NCBI GenBank assembly: GCA_046351595.1
Contig: JAXLYE010000002.1
Coordinates: forward strand, 186,001-250,000
Origin: JAXLYE01 sp046351595
Lineage (GTDB): Bacteria > Myxococcota_A > Polyangia > Palsa-1104 > JAEUJZ01
Direction: 5' to 3'
Length of the DNA stretch: 64,000 nt
This document shows positions 1 through 7,935 of this stretch, one piece after another. Position 1 is the stretch's first letter; each line of letters opens with the position of its first letter. Both the position numbers and the translations under genes were made by a program. The notes below the pieces were generated by a model, which was not told where the DNA came from, made no database searches, and was given only the letters and a program-made list of their open reading frames with translations.

Positions 1-1328
1 CGGAGCAGGATCCACACGTCCATCAGCGATGACACGCCGACGTCGGTCGTGGCCTCGGCCGACTCGCCCGAGGTCAGGCTCAGGAACAGCGCCGTGATCA
101 GCTCGGCCTTGAAGAAGTCGATCAGGCGGTTGAGCGCGGCCTTGACCTCGAGCAGGCTGCCGACCTCGGACAGGTTGGTCAGCGGATCCATCACCACCGC
201 GCTCGGCTTGTACTCGGCGACCTGCTTGTGGATGACGGCGAGGTGCATCTCCAGGCCGTAGGTCGACGGGCGGCTGGCGTGGATGCGGAGCAGGCCCTGG
301 TCGACCCACTTCTGCAGGTCCAGGCCGATCGAGCGCATGTTGCGGACGATCTGCTGCGGCGACTCCTCGAAGGCCAGGTACAGCACGCGCTCGCCGCGCT
401 CGCAGAACGAGTTGGCGAACAGCGCCGCCAGGCTGCTCTTGCCGCTGCCGGCGGTGCCCGAGATGAGCACGCTGCTGCCGCGGTAGAAGCCCTGCCCGCT
501 CAGCATGTTGTCCAGCCGCGGCACGCCGCTGGAGACACGCTCGGTGGTGATCTGGTGGTTCAGCGTCATCGACGTGACCGGCAGCACCGAGAAGCCGCCG
601 TCGCCGATGAGGAACGGGTACTCGTTGGTGCCGTGGCGCGAGCCGCGGTACTTCACCACCCGCATGCGCCGCGTCGAGAGCTGATCGGTGACCCGGTGAT
701 CGAGCAGCAGCACGCAGTCCGAGACGTACTCCTCGAGGCCGTGCCGGGTCAGGCTGCTCGAGCCGCGCTCGGCGGTGACGATCGCGGTGAGCTCGCGGCT
801 CTTGAGCCACGAGAACAGCCGCCGCAGCTCCGAGCGCAGGATCGCCTCGTCCTTGAGGCTCGAGAACAGCACCTCCATGGTGTCGATGGCGACGCGCCTG
901 GCCGAGATGCTGTCGATGGCCAGCCCGAGGCGGATGAACAGGCCCTCGAGGTCGTAGGCGCCGGCCTCGGCGATCTCGGCCGGATCGATGTGCACATAGT
1001 CGACGAGCAAGAGCTTCTGCTCGATCAGCGCGTCCAGGTCGAAGCCGAGCGAGGCGACGTTGGCCTTGAGATCCTCGGCGCTCTCCTCGAAGGCGATGAA
1101 GACGCCGGGCTCGCCGAACTGGGTGGCGCCGCGCACCAGGAACTCCATCGACAAGAGCGTCTTGCCGCAGCCCGCCGAGCCGCACAAAAGCGTCGGGCGC
1201 CCGCGCGGCAGGCCGCCGCTGGTGATCTCGTCGAGGCCGGCGATCCCGGTCGGCGCCTTGGCGATCGCAGCCGGGGCGGTCCGGGGCGCGGGACGCGCAG
1301 AAGAAGGCTTGGAAGGCGTTCTCTTCAA
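1..1328 (-). CDS. kaiC: KaiC-family circadian-clock-like ATPase (C-terminus cut by window edge)
   Basis: Tandem RecA-type ATPase of the KaiC family, known from the cyanobacterial clock and from clock-independent roles elsewhere. Two P-loops are visible: GSAGCGKT in the first repeat and GTAGSGKS in the second. Each is followed by a paired-glutamate motif (FEESAED, FEESPQQ) and a Walker B-like strand (VAIDTMEV, VVMDPLTN). The frame stays open to base 1, so the C-terminus lies outside the window. There is no ATG near the front. I start at TTG 1328 because AGGAG (1340-1336) lies 7 nt upstream and the product then begins MKRTPSKP. A single-domain response regulator lies 193 nt upstream on the same strand. 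No KaiA or KaiB is visible. Family assignment is firm; the role is not. Confidence 0.9.
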   Translation of the reverse strand, partial: MKRTPSKPSSARPAPRTAPAAIAKAPTGIAGLDEITSGGLPRGRPTLLCGSAGCGKTLLSMEFLVRGATQFGEPGVFIAFEESAEDLKANVASLGFDLDALIEQKLLLVDYVHIDPAEIAEAGAYDLEGLFIRLGLAIDSISARRVAIDTMEVLFSSLKDEAILRSELRRLFSWLKSRELTAIVTAERGSSSLTRHGLEEYVSDCVLLLDHRVTDQLSTRRMRVVKYRGSRHGTNEYPFLIGDGGFSVLPVTSMTLNHQITTERVSSGVPRLDNMLSGQGFYRGSSVLISGTAGSGKSSLAALFANSFCERGERVLYLAFEESPQQIVRNMRSIGLDLQKWVDQGLLRIHASRPSTYGLEMHLAVIHKQVAEYKPSAVVMDPLTNLSEVGSLLEVKAALNRLIDFFKAELITALFLSLTSGESAEATTDVGVSSLMDVWILL

Positions 1329-1521
1329 GATCGTTCTCCTGAGCGTCGTCGGGCCCCCGCCCGCTCCGGCAAGGGCGCGGCCCGCCCGTCCAGCAGTCTA
1401 ATGGTTTCTGCGCGGCCGCGCGCCAGCACCGCGGCCTCCGACGGCCAGAGGGATCCACCCTGCGGCGGGAGGGGCGGGGCCACGCGCAGCCGGCTCGAGC
1501 CGGAGCAGCCTTGTGCGTACG

Positions 1522-1923
1522 CTACGTACCGGCGGCGGGAGCGTTCACGGGCAGCGAGCCGAGGAGGCTCTGCAGGCGGTTCGAGTCGATCGGCTTGAGG
1601 AGGTGGCTGTTGAACCCGGCGTCGTGGGCGCGGCGGACGGCCTCGTCGTTGCCGTAGCCGGTGAGCGCCACCAGGTAGGCCCGCTCGCCGACGCCGGTCA
1701 TCTGACGGATGCGGCGCGCCACCTCGTAGCCGTCCATGCCGGGCATGCCGATGTCGAGCAGGGCGACCTCGGGCTGCCACTCCTTCATCAGCTCCAGGCC
1801 CGACTGCCCGTCGTAGGCGGTCTTCACTTCATATCCCCAGCGCTGCAGGAGGATGCTGAGCATCTCCGCGGAGTCCTCGTAGTCATCAACGACCAGAACA
1901 CGAAGGCTTGCGTTTTGCGACAT
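1522..1923 (-). CDS. Single-domain CheY-like response regulator
   Basis: A 133-residue protein consisting only of a receiver domain. Seen: the acidic pair in VVDDYED near residue 13, the phospho-acceptor Asp in LLDIGMPGMDG, the Thr in ALTGYG and the conserved Lys in LKPID. There is no output domain, so it probably acts by protein contact or in a phosphorelay. It is transcribed towards the KaiC gene, and receiver proteins are common partners of non-cyanobacterial KaiC, so a functional link is plausible but inferred. A 14-bp palindrome (1490-1503, CCGGCTCGAGCCGG) lies just after the stop and may act as a hairpin; it has no T-tract. Confidence 0.88.
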   Translation of the reverse strand: MSQNASLRVLVVDDYEDSAEMLSILLQRWGYEVKTAYDGQSGLELMKEWQPEVALLDIGMPGMDGYEVARRIRQMTGVGERAYLVALTGYGNDEAVRRAHDAGFNSHLLKPIDSNRLQSLLGSLPVNAPAAGT

Positions 1924-2112
1924 CTCGGCTTCACTGACTGTTAGGTTGTTTGAACTTTAAGGGTTCGCTGCCAGTCAGACAAGGCTCATCTTCTAAAGAT
2001 GGGTTAGCACGAGGCGGCGATCCCGAGGACGATCGTGCGGACCAGCGCGTGCACAGCGCGCCCGGATCGCCGATCGTGCGCAGCCGATCGCGCGCAGCCG
2101 ATCGAGTGACCG

Positions 2113-2231
2113 CAGATCGCTGTCTGCAGATCGCTGTCCACAGATCGCTGTCTGCAGATCGCTGTCCACAGATCGCTGTCTGCAGATCGCTGTCTGCAGA
2201 TCGCTGTCTGCAGATCGCTGTCTGCAGATCG
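2113..2231. repeat. 14-bp tandem repeat array (8 copies plus a partial ninth)
   Basis: Unit CAGATCGCTGTCTG repeated head to tail: 2113, 2127, 2141, 2155, 2169, 2183, 2197, 2211, then seven bases at 2225. Copies 2 and 4 end in CCA instead of CTG. Where the standard unit joins the next copy, an 8-bp palindrome TCTGCAGA forms; the two variant copies destroy it (TCCACAGA). The array is not a CRISPR because there are no unique spacers. Confidence 0.9.
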
Positions 2232-2361
2232 TCACAGCCGCAGCTGTCGTTCAGCGTCATCCGCACCGGCGGCGGCTTTGGCGCGAGCGCGCAGCGAATC
2301 AGCCAGTGCACCATCCCCAGTGCATCCGGGATTCCCTGTCGAGCGCGCTGTGTGTCTGGCC

Positions 2362-2385
2362 GCACTGTGTGGTCTTGCACAGTGC
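2362..2385. repeat. 8-bp inverted repeat with 8-nt loop
   Basis: GCACTGTG (2362-2369) and CACAGTGC (2378-2385) are perfect reverse complements separated by 8 nt. It could be a hairpin or an operator for a gene on either side. There is no T-tract. Confidence 0.5.
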
Positions 2386-2600
2386 TCAGGGACTACCCGA
2401 TTCGGAATCAAAAAGGGCAAGTCCGGACTAAGCGATAGGGCCCTCCCCGAGGCTGTTGCGGGCCGACTGCGGGCCAGCCTGGCAGGATATGCTGCTGAAC
2501 CAGCTTGCCGTTTAATCCATTCTCTTTTTTTCTGGCTCAGCCTATGATGATCATATATTCATTCAAAATACTTTGTGTTCTTCAACCTAAGGCCCTTGTC

Positions 2601-3029
2601 ATGAGTAGCTCCCTGTCCCCGCACGCGCTCGGATACCTAAGCTCGATCATTCTCTTAATAACGCTGGGCAGCCAGATTCATAAGCAGTGGAAGCGCGGAA
2701 GCAGCCGCGGCGTATCCCCCTGGTTATTCATCGGTCAGTTCGCGGCGTCTTGCGGCTTCATCGCCTATAGCGCACTCATCGACAGCCAGGTCTTCATCGT
2801 CACCAACTCCTGCATTGCCGTCGCCGCCCTGGTCGGGCTGGCAATCGTCCTTTATCACCGCGTCAAGATGCGGCACTCCAACGTACGCGACGTGCTGGCC
2901 CGCAGCGATCGCCTCGGGGTGCCGAGCTCGGGGCGGCCCGAACCGATCGCGTCCGAGCGGCCCGAGCGCCCCGGACGGTCCGGCGCCCCGCTCGAGGTCC
3001 ACCACGGTCCGCCGCTGCACCGCACGTGA
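2601..3029 (+). CDS. SemiSWEET / PQ-loop (MtN3-like) membrane protein with long C-terminal tail
   Basis: About 142 residues. Residues 8-85 form three hydrophobic helices with the PQ-loop pattern: a helix ending LGSQIHKQWK, the basic GSSRGVS turn, then WLFIGQFAASCGFIAYS and a third helix NSCIAVAALVGLAIVLYHR. SemiSWEETs of this size dimerise to form small sugar transporters; the substrate here is unknown. The usual Pro-Gln pair is changed to Ser-Gln. The last 55 residues are hydrophilic, rich in Arg, Pro and Glu, and are not part of the family core. I start at ATG 2601, with AAGG 8 nt upstream, because it puts the first helix at the N-terminus; an upstream in-frame start at 2505 would add 32 unlike residues. 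Confidence 0.72.
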   Translation: MSSSLSPHALGYLSSIILLITLGSQIHKQWKRGSSRGVSPWLFIGQFAASCGFIAYSALIDSQVFIVTNSCIAVAALVGLAIVLYHRVKMRHSNVRDVLARSDRLGVPSSGRPEPIASERPERPGRSGAPLEVHHGPPLHRT

Positions 3030-3059
3030 CCGGCAGCGGCAGATGGGAGGGGTTTACGG

Positions 3060-3707
3060 ATGACCGCAGCTCGCCTGCTGTTGGGCGATGAACAGACCCT
3101 CTTGCTCGAAGGACTCCGCCGGCTGCTCGAGCCCGAGTTCGCCGTCGTCGGCACCTGCGGGGACGGGCCGTCGCTGCTGCAGGCCGCGGACGCGCTGCGG
3201 CCCGACGTGGTGCTGCTCGACGTCGTCTTGCCGCAGCTCAGCGGCCTGGTCGCGGCCGAGCGGCTGCGAGCGGCGAATCCGACGAGCCGCATCCTCTTCG
3301 TCACCGCCCACGCCGAGGCCGAGACCGTGCAGGAGGCGCTGCGTGTCGGCGCCACGGGCTACGTGCTCAAGCGCAGCTCGGGCGCCGAGCTGGTCACCGC
3401 GGTGCGCGAGGTCCTGCAGGGTCGGCTGTACCTGACGCCGCTGGTGCCGGTGGCGGCCTGCCTGCGCGAGGGCCGTGAGGCGCGCGAGGGCCGCGGCGCG
3501 CTGGGCCCGCCGACTCTGACCGAGCGCCAGCGCGAGGTCCTGCAGCTCGTCGCCGCCGGCCACCCGGACAAGGCGATCGCCAGCCTGCTGCACGTCTCCG
3601 ACAAGACCGTCGAGTTCCACAAGGCCAGCATCCGCAAGCTGCTCGGCCTGCGCAGCACCGCCGAGATGACCCGCTACGCCATCAAGCACGGCCTCGCCAA
3701 GACCTGA
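3060..3707 (+). CDS. NarL/FixJ-family two-component response regulator
   Basis: A 215-residue transcription regulator: receiver domain (about residues 3-120) followed by a LuxR-type helix-turn-helix (about 148-212). The phospho-acceptor Asp is in VVLLDVVLP, the switch Thr in LFVTAHAE and the Lys in GYVLKRSS. The output domain has TLTERQREVLQLVAAGHPDKAIASLL followed by the recognition helix VSDKTVEFHKASIRKLLG. The usual N-terminal Asp-Asp pair reads Asp-Glu (LGDEQ), still acidic. GGGAGGGG lies 7 nt before the ATG. No histidine kinase is adjacent, so it is an orphan regulator here. Confidence 0.93.
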   Translation: MTAARLLLGDEQTLLLEGLRRLLEPEFAVVGTCGDGPSLLQAADALRPDVVLLDVVLPQLSGLVAAERLRAANPTSRILFVTAHAEAETVQEALRVGATGYVLKRSSGAELVTAVREVLQGRLYLTPLVPVAACLREGREAREGRGALGPPTLTERQREVLQLVAAGHPDKAIASLLHVSDKTVEFHKASIRKLLGLRSTAEMTRYAIKHGLAKT

Positions 3708-3811
3708 GCGGCGCAGCCCCTGCCGGCCCGATGCGGTGAGCGTCGGTGCTGCCGCCGGCGGCTTCCCGTCGCTGACGCGCCAAGCTCCCGGCCGCCGGCG
3801 CGGCTTCCTCC

Positions 3812-3831
3812 GGCCTGATTTGGCCTTTTTT
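3812..3831 (+). terminator. Weak Rho-independent terminator candidate
   Basis: GGCC (3812-3815), six-nt loop, GGCC (3822-3825), then six T residues (3826-3831), about 105 nt after the NarL-type gene. The stem is only 4 bp, so the call is tentative. Confidence 0.35.
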
Positions 3832-4166
3832 GGCACTTCAGCCAGCATGATTCGTTTGTTAATTATCTAATTTTACCAATTCAACATATGAGCATTAATC
3901 ATATCGAACTAGGTCTTTTCCTAGTGGAAGCGCGCAAAGCAGGCTGCCATTTGTTTAAATGCCTAGATGAGGCATAAGCGCCAGGAGCGTTGGGTCCGAG
4001 GCGCCAGCATCAGGCGGTGATTGGCGCGAGCAGGCGGTACGCGCTCGAGACGCAGGCAGGTCTTGCGGACTCGCGGGCGCGCGCTCCACCGCAGGTGCAG
4101 GGCTGCGCGGCAGCTCGCTCGGGTCGGTATGCCCGAAGGCTTCAAGCCAGAACAAAGGAGACGATC
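3832..4166. other. AT-rich intergenic island with small stem-loop
   Basis: From about 3838 to 3965 the base composition falls sharply below its surroundings, with long A/T runs. A 6-bp inverted repeat ACTAGG/CCTAGT with loop TCTTTT lies at 3908-3925. This is the most likely promoter region for the KGG protein at 4167, but no convincing -35/-10 pair stands out. The rest (3966-4150) returns to high GC and I see no gene in it. Confidence 0.45.
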
Positions 4167-4520
4167 ATGCCAAGCCAGAATCAGTCGAATCAGGGTCGGG
4201 GTCGGGGGTTTGCGGGGATGGACGAGGAGCGGCAGCGCGAGATCGCCAGCATGGGCGGCAAGGCGGCGCACCAGAGCGGCCACGCCCACGAGTTCACACC
4301 CGAGGAGGCGCGGGAGGCCGGTCGCAAGGGCGGCGAGGCCTCGCACGGCGGGCGCTCGAGCAGCCGCGAGGACGAGCGCCAGGCCGGCGACCGCTCGGCC
4401 CGCGGCGATGAGCGACAGGTCAGCGCCCGCTCCGCCCGCGACGAGCAGAGCGGCAGCCGCTCGTCGTCGAGCAGCAAGAGCGGCTCCGGCCGCTCGTCGG
4501 GCGGGAGCCGCGGTCGCTGA
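4167..4520 (+). CDS. KGG-motif general stress protein (GsiB/YciG-like) with Ser/Arg-rich tail
   Basis: 117 residues, strongly hydrophilic. Residues 17-60 carry the stress-protein repeat twice: MDEERQREIASMGGKAAHQSG, then FTPEEAREAGRKGGEA. This Lys-Gly-Gly motif is found in GsiB- and YciG-like proteins induced by stress and thought to be largely disordered. The second half is almost only Ser, Arg, Gly, Asp and Glu (SSREDERQAGDRSARGDERQ), unlike the compact family members. The start is set by AAAGGAG (4154-4160) 6 nt before ATG 4167; reading further upstream adds sequence without family features. Confidence 0.8.
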   Translation: MPSQNQSNQGRGRGFAGMDEERQREIASMGGKAAHQSGHAHEFTPEEAREAGRKGGEASHGGRSSSREDERQAGDRSARGDERQVSARSARDEQSGSRSSSSSKSGSGRSSGGSRGR

Positions 4521-4702
4521 GCGGTCGGGTCCTGCCGGTCGCGGCGAGCGGCCGGGCAGGGCCTCCCTGCGCACGCCGCCGGGCAGGCACCCGGCGAGCC
4601 GACCTGGCGCGGCGTGGCTCGCGGGGGCGAGAGCGGCTCGCGCTGCGACGGACCGCCCGTCGTGCGCTCGGGCTGCTCTTCGCGCCTTGCGTCGCCGGGC
4701 GG

Positions 4703-5461
4703 CTACGGCGCCGCCTTTGTGAGCACGCGCGTCAGGAAGCCGCCGAGCCGGCGCAGCACCGGCTCCGGGATCTCGTGGCCGCCGTCGAAGCGGTGGAACT
4801 CGACCGGCAGGCCGCCGCTCGCCAGCAGCTCGCGCAGCTCCTCGGCCAGCGGGAACGGCAGGATCTCATCGTAGGCCCCGTGGCTCTGGAACACCGGCAG
4901 ACCGCGCCGGGTGCCGCCGTGCAGCCGCGCCGTCCACTCCAGCCGGGCCATCAGCGTGCCCGACAGCAGCACCAGCCCGGCCAGCGGGCGGCTGGTGCGC
5001 AGCGCCACGTCGAGCGACAGCATCGCCCCCTGCGAGAAGCCGCCGAGCACGGTCTGCCCCGGCCGTACGCCCAGCCGGCTCTCCAGCGCGTCGAGCGTCT
5101 CGACGAGCTTTTCGCGCGCCTCGTGCAGTCCGTCCGGCTCGCGCGAGGTGAGCTCGTCGAACTGGCCGGTCATCAGCATGCCCTGCAGGCGGGCCATGTC
5201 GATCATCCACCAGGCGCGCGCGTCGCCGAAGAACAGGCCGCCGAGCGACAGCGGCGCCGCCGGGAAGCACAGGCGGGTGCCGGCGGGCACGTCGAGCATG
5301 CGCCCGAGCGGCACGAGGTCGAGGCCCGGCGCGCCGAAGCCGTGGCACAGCACCACCAGCGGCCCGTCGCCGCCGCCGCGCCCGTCGTCACCGCCCGTCA
5401 CAAGTACGTCCAGCGCGCCGATCCGCTCCTGGCGGGGACGGCGCATCACGTCGCTCTTCAT
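4703..5461 (-). CDS. Phospholipase/carboxylesterase-family alpha/beta hydrolase
   Basis: 252-residue serine hydrolase of the Abhydrolase_2 (carboxylesterase/YpfH-like) family. Seen: oxyanion-region HGFGAPGLDLVPL near residue 40, nucleophile elbow GGFSQGAMLSLD (Ser near residue 143), acid Asp in SHGAYDEILPF and the catalytic His in RFDGGHEIPEPVL. There is no signal peptide, so it is cytoplasmic. Substrates of this family are short acyl esters or thioesters; the substrate here cannot be told. It is followed after a 70-nt gap by ung on the same strand order (ung lies upstream). Confidence 0.85.
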   Translation of the reverse strand: MKSDVMRRPRQERIGALDVLVTGGDDGRGGGDGPLVVLCHGFGAPGLDLVPLGRMLDVPAGTRLCFPAAPLSLGGLFFGDARAWWMIDMARLQGMLMTGQFDELTSREPDGLHEAREKLVETLDALESRLGVRPGQTVLGGFSQGAMLSLDVALRTSRPLAGLVLLSGTLMARLEWTARLHGGTRRGLPVFQSHGAYDEILPFPLAEELRELLASGGLPVEFHRFDGGHEIPEPVLRRLGGFLTRVLTKAAP

Positions 5462-5531
5462 CGTTTGGTCTTCCTACCTCTTGCGGCCGCTGACGGCGCT
5501 GGGCACCTCGGCCGCGCGGAGGCCGAAGGTA

Positions 5532-6395
5532 CTACTCCGGGATGCTCCAGTCGATGGGCTCGGCGCCCAGGCGCTTGAGCGCGGCGTTGGTCGCCGAGAA
5601 CGGGCGGCTGCCGAAGAAGCCGCGGTGCGCCGACAGCGGCGAGGGGTGCGCGCTCGTCAGCACCACGTGGCGGCGCGCGGCCTCGGCCTTCGCTTCGGTC
5701 TTGCCGTCGGCCTTCCCCTCGGGAGCCGGCTCGCGCCCGCCGTCGCGCTGGCTTTCCCGCTGACTCTCAATGATCAGCGGCAGCTTGCTCTGCGCCGGCG
5801 CGCCCCACAGCAGGAAGACCACGGACCGCTGCCGCGCCAGCACGGCGCGGATCACGGCGTCGGTGAAACGCTCCCAGCCGCGGCCCCGGTGCGAGCCCGG
5901 CTCGCCGCCGCGCACCGTCAGCACCGTGTTCAAGAGCAGCACGCCCTGCCCGGCCCAGTGCTCGAGGGAGCCGTGCGCCGGCAGCGGCACGCCGACGTCG
6001 TCCTCGAGCTCGCGGAACAGGTTGCGCAGCGACGGCGGCAGCGGCACGCCGCGGGGCACCGAGAAGGCCAGCCCGTGCGCCTGGCCGGGCCCGTGGTAGG
6101 GGTCCTGGCCGAGCAGCACCACGCGAACAGACGCGAGCGGCGTCGCCCACAGCGCCGCGAAGACCTGCTCGCGCGGCGGATAGACGACGCCGGCGGCGCG
6201 CTCGTGCTCGACGAACTCGATGAGCTCGGCGAAGTAGGGCGCGGTGAGCTCGGGCGCGAGCGCCGCCTGCCAGTCCGGCGGCAGCATGAGCGGCGGTGCG
6301 TGCGTGGCGGGCTCCGCCTCGGTCACCGCGGGCGCGGGCGCGCGGTGTCGGGGTCGCGGGGTATCGGATCGGAGGTTGGCACGGGGGCGCAGCAT
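5532..6395 (-). CDS. ung: Uracil-DNA glycosylase, family 1, with a charged insertion
   Basis: Removes uracil from DNA as the first step of base-excision repair. Family motifs are clear: water-activating VVLLGQDPYHGPGQAHGLAFSV (catalytic Asp), GVLLLNTVLTV, and HPSPLSAHRGFFGSRPFSATN, which contains the catalytic His and the minor-groove loop. Between LLWGAPAQSK and the HPSP block there is an extra stretch of about 30 residues, mostly Glu, Lys, Arg, Ala and Gln, in place of a short turn in typical Ung. The N-terminus is also long; Met37 (6287) is an alternative start closer to the normal family start. The gene runs in the same direction as the esterase downstream. Confidence 0.92.
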   Translation of the reverse strand: MLRPRANLRSDTPRPRHRAPAPAVTEAEPATHAPPLMLPPDWQAALAPELTAPYFAELIEFVEHERAAGVVYPPREQVFAALWATPLASVRVVLLGQDPYHGPGQAHGLAFSVPRGVPLPPSLRNLFRELEDDVGVPLPAHGSLEHWAGQGVLLLNTVLTVRGGEPGSHRGRGWERFTDAVIRAVLARQRSVVFLLWGAPAQSKLPLIIESQRESQRDGGREPAPEGKADGKTEAKAEAARRHVVLTSAHPSPLSAHRGFFGSRPFSATNAALKRLGAEPIDWSIPE

Positions 6396-6475
6396 GCGCT
6401 GACGCTAGCACAGCGCGCCTCCCGCGAGAGCCCCTGTCACCGACGGAAGAACGGCCCCGTTTGCTACAAGCGCGA

Positions 6476-6883
6476 CTAGACGCTGAAGCTGGAGCCGCAG
6501 CCGCAGGTCGACTTGACGTTGGGGTTGTTGAACTTGAAGCCGGCGCCCTGCAGGCCCTCGACGTAGTCGACGGTGGTGCCGCGCAGGTACTGCAGGCTCA
6601 TCTGGTCGACGACCAGCGCCACGCCGAACGAGTCGTAGTGCTTGTCCATCGCCGTGCTCTGGTCGAAGTACAGGTCGTAGCTGAAGCCCGAGCAGCCGCC
6701 GCCGACGACGCGCAGGCGCAGGCCGTAGCTGTCCTCGATGGCCTCGGCGGCGCGGATCTCGCGGACCTTCTCGGCCGCGCGCTCGGTCAGGTTGATCGGG
6801 TTCTGCGCAGCCGGGCGCAGCTCGCCGCGGCTCTCGGGGGTGGGCTCGCCGGGCTTGCGGATCTGGGCGGTCACTGTGGCCAT
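6476..6883 (-). CDS. erpA: ErpA/IscA-type iron-sulfur cluster carrier (HesB family)
   Basis: 135 residues. The A-type carrier domain spans about residues 28-135 and has the three cysteines that hold the cluster: Cys in VVGGGCSGFSYDL and the pair in the C-terminal STCGCGSSFSV. These proteins deliver [4Fe-4S] or [2Fe-2S] clusters to apo-enzymes. The first 27 residues are a Pro/Thr-rich extension. AAAGGAG lies 9 nt before the ATG. It is upstream of and co-directional with ung, and just downstream of the molybdoenzyme gene. erpA versus iscA cannot be settled from the sequence alone. Confidence 0.9.
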   Translation of the reverse strand: MATVTAQIRKPGEPTPESRGELRPAAQNPINLTERAAEKVREIRAAEAIEDSYGLRLRVVGGGCSGFSYDLYFDQSTAMDKHYDSFGVALVVDQMSLQYLRGTTVDYVEGLQGAGFKFNNPNVKSTCGCGSSFSV

Positions 6884-6974
6884 GTCTCGTTCTCCTTTAA
6901 AGCGTTCGGGCCGCGGGGCCCGGGTTATTACTGGGTCGACGTCGGCGCCCGGAGGGTCCGCGGCGCCGCGTCGG

Positions 6975-7628
6975 TCACTCGGTTTCCTGGTACGAGTAGC
7001 GCTCTTCGGCGAAGGGCTCGCCGCGGTTGTGGTAGCCGCGCTGCTCCCAGTAGCCGCGCTGATCTTCGGTCAAAAACTCGACGGCGCCGACCCACTTCGC
7101 GCTCTTCCAGGCGTAAAGCTTGGGGACGATCAGGCGCAGCGGCCCGCCGTGCTCCTCGCTGAGCGGCTTGCCGTCGTGGCTCCAGGGGAACAGCACGTCG
7201 TCGTCGAGCAGCGTCTGTAGCGGCACGTTGGTGGTGTAGCCGTCGTAGCCGTGGATCAGGCAGTGCCGCGCCGTCTTGCGCACGCGCGTGCGCTCGGCGA
7301 GGGTCTTGAACAGCACGCCCTGCCACACGTTGTCGAGGCGGCTCCAGGTCGTCACGCAGTGGAAGTCCGACCGCGTGGTCACGCTCGGCAGCGCCTTGAA
7401 CTCGTCGAGGGTGAGCTCGAGCGGGCTGTCGACCTCGCCCAGCGTCTTGAAGCGCCACTTCGACAGGTCCGTGAACAGCGGGATCCCGGAGTAGTGCAGC
7501 ACCGGCCACTTCTTGGTCAGCGTCTGACCCGGCGGCGTGCGCGCCGCCAGATCTCCCAGAGCGCTGGGAGCCGCGGGACCGCGGGGGTCCTTGGGCGCTT
7601 GCCTGGGTTCGCTGGGCCGGTTGCTCAT
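6975..7628 (-). CDS. Sulfite-oxidase-like molybdopterin oxidoreductase
   Basis: 217 residues with the sulfite oxidase molybdopterin-binding fold. The Mo-ligating cysteine is in SDFHCVTTWSRLDNVWQGV, followed by the substrate-side block YDGYTTNVPLQTLLDDDVLFPWSHDG and HGGPLRLIVPKLYAWKSAKWVGAVEF. There is no Tat or Sec signal and no heme or C-terminal dimerisation domain, so it matches the short cytoplasmic relatives of MsrP/YedY. The substrate is unknown. The divergent neighbour across 307 bp is a MoeB-like protein of molybdopterin synthesis, which supports a shared cofactor context. Confidence 0.85.
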   Translation of the reverse strand: MSNRPSEPRQAPKDPRGPAAPSALGDLAARTPPGQTLTKKWPVLHYSGIPLFTDLSKWRFKTLGEVDSPLELTLDEFKALPSVTTRSDFHCVTTWSRLDNVWQGVLFKTLAERTRVRKTARHCLIHGYDGYTTNVPLQTLLDDDVLFPWSHDGKPLSEEHGGPLRLIVPKLYAWKSAKWVGAVEFLTEDQRGYWEQRGYHNRGEPFAEERYSYQETE

Positions 7629-7935
7629 CGGTTCGGGTCCGTCCTCTGTCTTGCCGTCGGTGAAACGCGGATCTTGCGTGCCGCTCGCGGCAAACCTGAC
7701 GTAGCGTTAGATTATCCACCGGCCGCGAGCCGGTCAAGCCGCGCTCCCCCGGACAGACCGAGAATCCAGACCGGCCCTGGCTTTCGCGAGCGGTCCTGGC
7801 TACGTTGATGCGGCCGAGCACCGGCGTGCCTGTGCCGCCGGTCTCCCGAGGTCCGACAAAACCCGGGCTCCGACGCGGGCCACCGCCGCGGCGCCCTGTC
7901 TCTGTCCCAACGAGGCCCAGCGAGGATCCAAGCAC
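7629..7935. other. Divergent intergenic region between molybdoenzyme and MoeB-like genes
   Basis: 307 bp with no supported gene. It must hold the promoters for both divergent genes. An AT-rich word TAGATTATCC lies at about 7706-7715. I see no clear operator or moco-riboswitch signature. Confidence 0.4.

Larger units (their letters stand above)
1924..2600. other. 677-bp intergenic region with tandem and inverted repeats
   Basis: Non-coding stretch between the divergent receiver gene and the PQ-loop gene. It holds a 14-bp tandem array (2113-2231), two copies of a GCAGCCGATCG-type word just before it (about 2079-2105), an 8-bp inverted repeat (2362-2385), and an AT-richer segment (2511-2590) directly upstream of the PQ-loop gene, where its promoter would be expected. 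Open frames across the array are by-products of the repeat and have no recognisable protein features. Confidence 0.6.

Noticed and set aside
228..1598. Long plus-strand frame opposite kaiC
   Set aside because: It is antisense to clear KaiC motifs and has no domain features.
2113..2231. CRISPR array, or a replication origin with DnaA boxes
   Set aside because: There are no unique spacers, and only two copies contain a TGTCCACA word that matches a DnaA box at 7 of 9 positions. No dnaA or origin genes are nearby.
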